NCBI GenBank assembly: GCA_033002965.1
Contig: JAURVB010014988.1
Location: 1-64,000, forward strand
DNA length: 64,000 bases
Reading direction: 5' to 3'
Source of the DNA: Piper betle
Taxonomy: Eukaryota > Streptophyta > Magnoliopsida > Piperales > Piperaceae
Part shown: piece after piece, positions 56,612 to 64,000 of the stretch
Numbering within the stretch: position 1 is the first letter of the stretch
Layout: every line of letters begins with the position of its first letter
Notes under the pieces: model-generated
What the model was told of the DNA's origin: nothing
The model's database searches: none
The model's input: the letters and a program-made list of their open reading frames with translations, nothing else
Program-made: the position numbers and the translations under genes

Positions 56612-59529
56612 TGTGAAAACCGTGGAAAAAAAATTAATATATTCTACTCGGGCAGGGAAGGATCGAACGTTAGAGAATTAATATTGATTATATTATATTC
56701 TCTACGCGGTTAAGTCTACCCTGTTAAATATTTTATTCTTTACCCGGTTACCCTATTAAAGGAATAAAATACAGGTGTTGGTGTGTTTTTACATACCCTA
56801 GCCATTTTTTGTGAAGGGACGTCATTTTTCATTTTATAAATTGTGAGGGCGGCATCATTACGCTCTCATCTTCTTCTCCTCTTCCTTACCGGAGCCGGCA
56901 TCTTCCTTCCTTGGGTAACCATCCTATCTTCCTCTTCTTAATTTTCATGCATACATATGTCTTTTTAATTGATAATAAACTTGATAATCATGAGAAATCA
57001 TGTCTGAAATAAAAAATAAACAACAAGAACTAAACTGAAAATTGGAATCCCATCCATGGCCGAGTAATCTGAAATTTTGGCAAGATGGGCGACCGTAAAA
57101 ACGATTACAAGGCATTCCCTCACAACCCCGACGTCCTCTCTTGCTGCTGGGTCGAAGGGAGGGCTCGCCATGTCCTTGGTTTACAAGTGGTGGCGGAATT
57201 ACAGCTGGTTATGGGCGGAGTTGTAGGGAGCAGTGCTCTGGAGGAATTCCAGACATCTATACAAGTTTGCCGGCCAAGGTTCACGCCGTGCATGCTCACA
57301 GCGCTTGGCCTTGACGTTGGGTTGTCGTACAGGGAGAAGGGAAGAGTTCCCGGTAGTGCTGCTGGCTGGATAGAGTTAAATTTGCAGGCCCGGCGGTGCT
57401 GCTGGTCAGAAGTCGCGTCTTGGTGCAGAACAGAGTTGGACATGGATGGTTGCTAAAATGCACGAGCTTTAGGCTTCCAATTAGATTGCTAGGGAAGGGA
57501 AGCAATTAGGGAAGTAAGTGATCTATTTTTGGGTTGAAGAAGAAGACGCCAAGACTGATTTTTGGGTGCAAAGATGGAGTTTGGAGAAGAAGGAACGTTG
57601 GTAAAGTAGAAGATGGAAGTTTTGTAAATACTGGATGACTCGATATCGACTCAAGGTAAAAAAATACGAACTCGTAATAAATCTTTAAAAATAATTATTT
57701 TAATGGGTTATAGGTTAAAGTTACTAAACTAATTAATTATTAGACGAAATCAACGTGGACATAAGTAATAAAAATACGGTAATGATAAACAATCGATAAT
57801 TAATCGACACAGAACAAGCGATTAAATTAAATCGAACAGTGATAAGTAATTAATAAAATAAGGATCTTACATTTACCATATTAAATTTAATATTACATAA
57901 ATAAAGTGATTATTTTAATAACGAGTCAATAATATAGAAAATGAGTTATTAAACTATAGTCGGGTAGCAATCATTAGCGTCGAACCTAAATAACATAATG
58001 AAAATAAATAAAGTTCAAAATTTTATTGAGTCGAGTAATTTAAAATAATTGTATTAATAATATTTTTAAATTAGAATAATACAAATTATTTTAAATATTT
58101 TATCGTACAACTTATTTAAGTAAATTGCTATGAATAAGGATAGAGAATAAAGATTTAAAATCGTAAACTAAATTATCAAGATTGTGGTTAAGTAATTATC
58201 GACTCAAAGGAAAATTTACTAATAATAGTAATTAAATATTTGTTTGTAAGTTGATAATTATTTTATTATTTGTTAAGTGTTAATTATGATATAGATTATT
58301 AATGTAAAGTAGGGTTTAAATGATTATATCACACGAATAGTTTAATATTTAATATTGTTGAAATTTAATAGTGATATATATATTAGTCATTTAGTTGCAT
58401 GCATTTCTTATGTCCTCGTTCATATTAGGATCATTGGTCGTAGGTGCAAGATCGAAATATCCAGATCCGTATAATTATTTAAAATGTTGTAGTTTCCCTT
58501 TTGGTCAACCTGGTCAGCCTGAGCCAAGATTCGACCACCATGGACCGAGTGTAACCGGGGTCAAAGAATTGACTTAGTCTGATATGGGCTACGCCCTTCA
58601 TAATCAAATAATGGACATGATGGATTGACCCATTAGCCAATAAATTGGACATGGTGGATTGGAGTCGCCAGCCAATTATGAACAAGGTGGATTAGACTCA
58701 CCAGTCGATAACGGACATGGCGAATTGGACTCGCCAGCCGGTAATGGACATGATGGAATTACCCATTAGCCAATTACAGACATGGTGGATTAAACTTGCC
58801 AGCTAATTACGGACATGGTAGATTGCACTCACTAGCCAATAACTGACATGGCGGATTGGACTCACCAGCCGCTAATGGACATGATGGACTGACCCATCAG
58901 CCAATAAATTGGACATGGCAGATTGGACTCACCAGCCAATTACGGACATGGTGGACTGACGCAACAGCCAATAGATGGACATGGTGGACTGACCCATTAG
59001 CCAACTAATGGACATGGTGGATTGGATTGACCAACCGACAATGGACATGGTGAATTGGACTTGCCAGCCCGTAATGGGCATGATGGGCTGACCCATCAGC
59101 CAATAGATGGACATGGTGGACTGACCCATCACCAACTAACGGACATGGTGGACTGAACCATCAGCTAATAAATGGACATGTTGGAATGGTCACAACAGCA
59201 ATTATTATAGATAATGCGGAATTGCCTCCACAGGTTAGCAGCTGGAACTAAAGACTAACAGACGACAGGGTGGTTCTTGTACCAACTTAGGTGGTGAACT
59301 GATAATAGCGGACTTCTCTTTTACTTTTCTTGTGTTATAAATGTGGCTATGGGAAACAATCCGAGATTGTGGGATAATTACTTCTTGCATTGTCATTCGA
59401 AAAATAAGTTCTTTTGAGTTAGAAATGCGAGACTTATTTGCTGCATTTCAATTCATGTTCTGGAATGTTACATTTATATTACCTATATTTTTAAAGTAAC
59501 ACCCGGTCCAGTTCGGGCGGGTCATTACA
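56612..59529 (+). repeat. left LTR of the Tekay-type element (2918 bp)
   Basis: It starts TGTGAAAACCGTGG and ends GGGCGGGTCATTACA. It holds a moderately GC-rich island (about 57060-57470), the GACTCGA module with GTAATAAAT (57636-57690) and, near its end, a minisatellite. A 123-codon frame at 57085-57456 has no recognisable domain and is frameshifted in the right LTR, so I do not call it a gene. Confidence 0.9.
58611..59200. repeat. minisatellite inside the LTR, about 18 units of 32-36 bp
   Basis: The unit is roughly GGACATGGTGGATTGG, ACTCACCAGCCAAT, TA, with a variant carrying CTGACCCATCAGCCAATA. Units start near 58613, 58648, 58712, 58746, 58779, 58812, 58844, 58877, 58912, 58946, 58978, 59011, 59042, 59073, 59109, 59143 and 59173. 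Repeat type and length vary, so the array is not recent. Confidence 0.92.
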
Positions 59530-59531
59530 GG

Positions 59532-59543
59532 TGGTATCAGAGC
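59532..59543 (+). other. primer binding site, tRNA-iMet type
   Basis: TGGTATCAGAGC is a perfect match, 2 bp after the left LTR. Confidence 0.92.
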
Positions 59544-59713
59544 CAGGTTTCCCACTAGCTCACATTTTATAACCCAAGTACCATGTTGAAAAGTCAAATA
59601 ATTATCTTTTCCCACAGTGTTATGTCATTATTGACAAATTCATTCGCTAATAAACGAAATTCATAACTGAAACAAAAAAACTACTAATGAACCATGATGG
59701 TTTGATGTTTTAG

Positions 59714-60326
59714 ATGCCAGCCACTCGTAGAAAGTCAAACCGGGCTACTCCGCCCAATGCGAACACTGTGAATGTATTGGCTCAGATCTTGACAGACTGG
59801 TGCAGGCTTCAAAAAATACAAATTCTGTGGTTCAAAATATTGTTTAGCAATTATCGGGAGTAGTAGCAGAGCATCGAGCCTCAAACTCGGCATCAGGTCC
59901 CAGAATCACCCCGATGGTGGTCAAGGGAGTGCCCAAGGGTGGGCCGGTTTAGCATACCCGGGTGAGCAAGTGGAGAGTCCAAACCCAGTGCCACTGGAAG
60001 TCCGACCAGTGCCGCCAGCTATTGATGATAGTGACTGTTACACTGTGGAAAAGTTCAGGAAGAATGGAGCTGAACTATTTGTTGGAGGGATCGATCCAAT
60101 GAAGACAGAGAGCTTGATTGACATTACCAAAAAAGCATTTAGAGCTCTGTCGGTGCCCCACTGCCATCAAGTGAGATTGGCAACATGCATGCTTCAAGAG
60201 GAAGCATCTTACTGGTGGAAATCCATGGAGAAAACCACATTCCATCGATGTGAGATTTCTTCCATCACGTGGGCGGAATTTGTGGCAACTTTCAATGGAC
60301 AATATTTTCCAGAGCCAGTTGTCTAG
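59714..60326 (+). pseudogene. gag fragment of the Tekay-type element
   Basis: It starts MPATRRKSNRATPPNANTVN and, after frameshifts, continues with CYTVEKFRKNGAELFVGGID, KAFRALSVPHCHQVRLATCM and ISSITWAEFVATFNGQYFPE, aligning with the gag at 35485-36180. The capsid end and knuckle are absent. Confidence 0.85.
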
Positions 60327-60414
60327 AAGAAAGCAATAGCGTTCGCTAATTTGGTTCAGGGGGAGGATTCGGTCCGGGAATATGTGTATTACTAGACGAA
60401 CTTCCAGGGTTACC

Positions 60415-61200
60415 TCCTAAGCGGGCAGTGGAATTTGCCATTGACCTAGCACCTGGAACAATACCAATTTCTAAAGCACCATACCGCATGGCTTAAGCAG
60501 GACTCAGGGAGTTAAAGAGTCAACTATAAGAGTTGTTGCAGGTAGGCTTCATCAGACCAAGTACTTCACCCTAGGGAGCCCCTGTTCTTTTTGTGAAGAA
60601 GAAGGATGGATCACTTCGGTTGTGTATTGACTATTGAAAAATCAATCAAGTGACAGTTAAGAATTGATGCCCCTTACCAAGGATTGATGACTTGTTTGAT
60701 CAGCTAAAAACAACTAGAATATTTTCTAAGATAGACTTGCAGTCTAGTTATCACCAGTTGCGAGTAAAGGAGTTAGACATACAGAAAATGGCCTTCCGAA
60801 CTCGGTATGGACATTATGAGTTTCTGGTTATGCCTTTTGGTCTAACAAATGCACCAGCGGCCTTTATGTCACTCATGCACACAGTATTCCAGGCATACCT
60901 AGACAAGTTTATTATCATGTTTGTGGATGACATTCTAGTCTATCCAAATAATGAAGAAGAGCATGTGAAGCACCTGTCTATTACTCTTCAAGTTTTGAGA
61001 GAACATCAACTGTTCGCCAAGCTCTCAAAGTGTGACTTCTGGTTGAGGGAGGTAAATTTCCTTGGTCACATTGTATCAAAGGCTGGAATTGCTGTGGATC
61101 CATCAAAAGTGAAAGTAGTCACTGATTGGCCACAACCCTTGCTTTCGCCTGATGGGTCCACTGATGACCAAACTCACAAGGAAGGGAGTCAAGTTTGAAT
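60415..61200 (+). pseudogene. reverse transcriptase of the Tekay-type element
   Basis: It begins in the [16 protein letters not shown] linker and runs through [50 protein letters not shown] and the catalytic FVDDILVY to [18 protein letters not shown]. At least five in-frame stops lie in the first 90 codons (60496-60675), while the palm region 60692-61198 is still open. Confidence 0.88.
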
Positions 61201-61822
61201 TGAGTAGTAAGTGTGAGGAGAGTTTCCAATCTCTAAAGAAGATTCTAACAACTGCACCAGTTTTGACCCTGCCAAATGGTAATGAAGGATTCGCAATCTT
61301 TAGTGATGCATCTCTGTTGGGTTTAGGATGTGTCCTTATGCAAGAAGGTAAAGTGGTGGCTATGCCTCTCATCAATTGAAGATTCATGAGCAAAATTATG
61401 CAACCCATGACTTGGAACTGGCACTAGCAGTTTTTGCCCTGACGATTTGGAAACACTACTTGTATGGAGCCCAATTCAAAGTCTTCACTGACCACCAGAG
61501 TTTGATGTATATCTTCACCCAGAATGACCTTAACCTTCGACAGAGGTGGTGGCTAGAGTATTTGAAGGACTATGATTTCCAAATCTTATACCATCCAGGG
61601 AAAGCGAATGCGGTAGCCGACGCGTTGAGTCTGAAGGGCAAAGTGGAAAAAACCGAGCAGCTAGCTAGACTTTGGGCCATGTCAGCAAAAGTGGTAGCTA
61701 TCAACCCGGTGGAGCAACTAACAGGCTTATTGGCAAATTTGGTTGTTTCTAATGATTTAGTTAATCGTGTTAAGCTAGCACAAATAGGCGATGAAGAGTT
61801 GATACTCGAAGGAAGGACCTAG
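61150..61822 (+). pseudogene. RNase H of the Tekay-type element, joined to an integrase C-terminal piece
   Basis: [20 protein letters not shown] and FAIFSDASLLGLGCVLMQ, then a 1-bp frameshift near 61345, then [40 protein letters not shown] and [18 protein letters not shown]. The frame runs on to [15 protein letters not shown] without passing through the HHCC finger or the DDE core. This marks the deletion joint. Confidence 0.85.
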
Positions 61823-62256
61823 AGTTCCAAGTTGGGGAGTTTGTGTACCTAAAGACATCTCCTACGAAAGGGGCGATCAGATTTAAAGTATTAGGGAAGT
61901 TGAAGCCAAGATTCATTAGACCGTTTCCAATCCTAGATCGAGTTGGGAATTGTGCATATATGATTAGCATTGCCACCAAGCCTAGCTGGAGTACACAATG
62001 TTTTCCATGTGTCAATGCTAAAGAAATATGTACAGGATGAGGATCATATCATCACAAATTTTGAAGACTTAGAGCTACAACCAAATTTAACCCACGAGGA
62101 AAAGCTGATCCGCATCCTGGCAAGAGAAATAAAGACACTTAGGAACAAGGAAATGTCCTTAGTAAAAGTATTGTGAAAAAATCAGGGGTCAGAGGAAGCT
62201 ACATGGGAGACTGAACAAGAAATGACAAGGAAATACCCTATCCTGTTTGTGGCATA
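61823..62256 (+). pseudogene. integrase C-terminus and chromodomain-like end of the Tekay-type element
   Basis: FVYLKTSPTKGAIRF and RFIRPFPILDRVGNCAYMIS (GPF/Y-like), PSLAGVHNVFHVSMLKKYVQ in another frame, then IRILAREIKTLRNKEMSLVK, a stop at 62174 and EEATWETEQEMTRKYPILF. The last part matches the C-terminal chromodomain region of Tekay-type chromoviruses. Frameshifts and a stop are present. Confidence 0.82.
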
Positions 62257-62360
62257 GGAGCTTTATATTGTAGTAGCATGAACTGATCCTGAAGAAAAAT
62301 AAATAAAGTTAATCATAATTGTTCTGTTGCCTGTTATGATATTTCGGGAACAAAATATTT

Positions 62361-62376
62361 CCAAGTTGGGGGAGAT
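62361..62376 (+). other. polypurine tract of the Tekay-type element
   Basis: AAGTTGGGGGAGAT touches the TGTAAAGACC start of the right LTR. Confidence 0.8.
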
Positions 62377-64000
62377 TGTAAAGACCGTGGAAAAAAATTA
62401 ATATATTCGACTCGGGCAGGGAAAGATCGAACGTTAGAGAATTAATATTGATTATATATTATATTCTCTAGCCGGTTAAGTCTACCCAATTAAATATTTT
62501 ATTCTTTACCCAGTTACCCGGTTAAATTACCTGGTTACCTGGTTAAAGGAATAAAATACGGGTGTTGGTGTGTTTTCACATACCCTAGCCATTTTTTGGT
62601 GAAGGGACGTCATGTTTCATTTTATAAATTGTGAGGGGGGCATCATTACACTCTCATCTTCTTCTCCTCTCCTTACCGGAGCCGGCATCTTCCTTGCTTG
62701 GGTAACCTTCCTATCTTCCTCTTCTTAATTTTCATGCATTCATATGTCTTTTTAATTGATAATAAGCTTGAAAATCATGAGAAATCAAGTCTGAAATAAA
62801 AAATAAACAACGAGAACTAAACTGAATACTGGAATCCCGTCCATGGCCGAGTAGTCTGAAATTTTGGCAAGATGGGCGACCGTAAAAACGTTTGCAAGGC
62901 ATTCCCTCACAACCCCGACGTCTTCTCTTGCTGCTGGGTTGAAGGGAGGGCTCGCCATGTCCCTGGTTTCCAAGTGGTGGTGGAATTACAGCTGGTTATG
63001 GGCGGAGTTGTAGGGAGCAGTGCTCTGGAGGAATTCTAGACATCTATACAAGTTTGCCGGCCAAGGCTCACGCCGTGCATGCTCACAACGCTTGGCCTTG
63101 ACGTTGGGTTGTTGTACAGGGAGAAGGGAAGGGTTCTCGGTAGTGCTGCTGGCTGGATAGAGTTAAATTTGCAGCCCGGCGGTGCTGCTGGTCAGAAGTC
63201 GCGTCTTGGTGCAGAACAGAGTTGGACATGGATGGTTGCTAAAATGCACGAGCTTTAGGCTTCCAATTAGATGGCTAGGGAAGGGAAGCAATTAGGGAAG
63301 TAAGTGATCTGGTTTTGGGTTGAAGAAGAAGACGCCAAGACTGATTTTTGGGTGCAAAGATGGAGTTTGGAGAAGAAGGAACGTTGGGGAAGAAGAAGAT
63401 GGCAGTTTTGTAAACACTGGTTGACTCGATACCGACTTGAGTTAAAAATAATACAAAATTGTAATAAATCTTTAAAAATAATTATTTTAATGGGTTATGG
63501 GTTAAAGTTACTAAACTAATTAATTATTAGACGAAATCAACGTGGACATATGTAATAAAAATGCCGTAATGATAAATGGTCGTTAATTAATCGGACACAA
63601 CAAGCAAATAAATTAAATCGGACAGTGATAAGTAATTAATAAAATAAGGATTTTACCTTTACCATATTAAATTTAATATTAGGTAAATAAAGTGATTATT
63701 TTAATAACGAGTCAGTAATATAGAAAATGAGTTATTAAACTATAGTTGGGTAGCAATCACTAGCATGAAACCAAAATAACATAATGAAAATAAATAAAGT
63801 TCAAACTTTTATTGAGTCGAATAACTTAAAATAATTTTATTAATAATATTTTTAAATTAGAATAATACAAATTATTTTAAATAATCTAATCGTACAACTT
63901 ATTTAACTAAAATGCTCTGAATAAGGATAGAGAATAAAGATTTAAAACCGTAAACTAAATTATCATGATTGTGGTTAAGTAATTATCCACTTTAAGAAAA
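62377..64000 (+). repeat. right LTR of the Tekay-type element, cut by window end
   Basis: It starts TGTAAAGACCGTGG and aligns with 56612 to about 58200. It carries two small extra GGTTACC.GGTTA units near 62510-62545. The minisatellite-bearing part would lie beyond the window. Confidence 0.9.

Larger units (their letters stand above)
56612..64000 (+). mobile_element. degenerate, internally deleted Tekay-type Ty3 chromovirus
   Basis: Left LTR 56612-59529, iMet primer site, partial gag, RT, RNase H, a C-terminal integrase/chromodomain piece, purine tract, and a right LTR from 62377 that runs off the window. The gag C-terminus, knuckle, protease, integrase finger and catalytic core are missing. 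Stops and frameshifts occur in every remaining domain. Large intact LTRs around a defective interior mean it could move only in trans. LTR starts differ by several percent by eye, so it is clearly older than the element at 1-7110. Confidence 0.9.

Noticed and set aside
57085..57456. 123-codon frame in the Tekay-type LTR
   Set aside because: The matching part of the right LTR is frameshifted and the frame has no recognisable domain.
58611..59200. Regular short repeats resembling a CRISPR array
   Set aside because: Units are contiguous and vary together, there are no unique spacers, and they lie inside a plant LTR. It is a minisatellite.

Overview
The window is nuclear DNA from a flowering plant, probably a eudicot, that I cannot name to species. 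It is AT-rich and dominated by LTR retrotransposons. It contains one recognisable host gene, a 22-exon homologue of SHORT ROOT IN SALT MEDIUM 1 (RSA1, also EMB1579; CCAR1/DBC1-like, C-terminal EF-hand region), on the + strand at 8669-18013. There is no sign of a bacterial or organellar origin.

Layout. 1-7110: a young Ty3/gypsy chromovirus on the - strand with one uninterrupted 1519-residue gag-pol frame, a complete 1.9-kb 5' LTR and a 3' LTR cut by the window edge. It ends about 0.22 kb before the putative TATA box of the RSA1-like gene. 7111-18250: promoter, 5' UTR, coding exons and 3' UTR of that gene. All exons fit phase-consistent splice sites except a 200-bp stretch at exons 14/15, where every frame is broken; one later intron uses a GC donor. 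18251-31260: intergenic DNA with a complete TRIM element (20876-21338, TSD TGAGT), a 3.0-kb solo LTR (23049-26061, TSD TGAAT), and a decayed Ty1/copia gag that received a second TRIM. 31260-40552: diverged LTR-element relics interrupted by a truncated Tekay-type chromovirus (35460-38313, -). 40553-52487: an old Athila-like element (-) with tandem repeats in its 3' non-coding part and a 2.8-kb solo LTR inserted inside its integrase (43625-46471, TSD GTAAG). 52510-53426: a non-autonomous hAT-like element with a perfect 8-bp TSD and a related empty site elsewhere in the window. 53427-56611: an LTR/gag relic whose gag is split by another LTR. 56612-64000: a degenerate, integrase-deleted Tekay-type element (+) with a minisatellite in its 2.9-kb LTR; its right LTR runs off the window.

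Nothing here is a multi-gene system. The most interesting signals are (i) the broken exon 14/15 frame and GC donor in an otherwise well-preserved RSA1-like gene with a recent retrotransposon in its upstream region, (ii) a short palindromic module followed by AATAAA that recurs in several LTR families and inside the hAT-like element, suggesting capture or exchange, and (iii) repeat arrays carried inside LTR elements, which are possible satellite seeds. Exon limits, lineage names and TE ages are read by eye; no searches or alignments were run.
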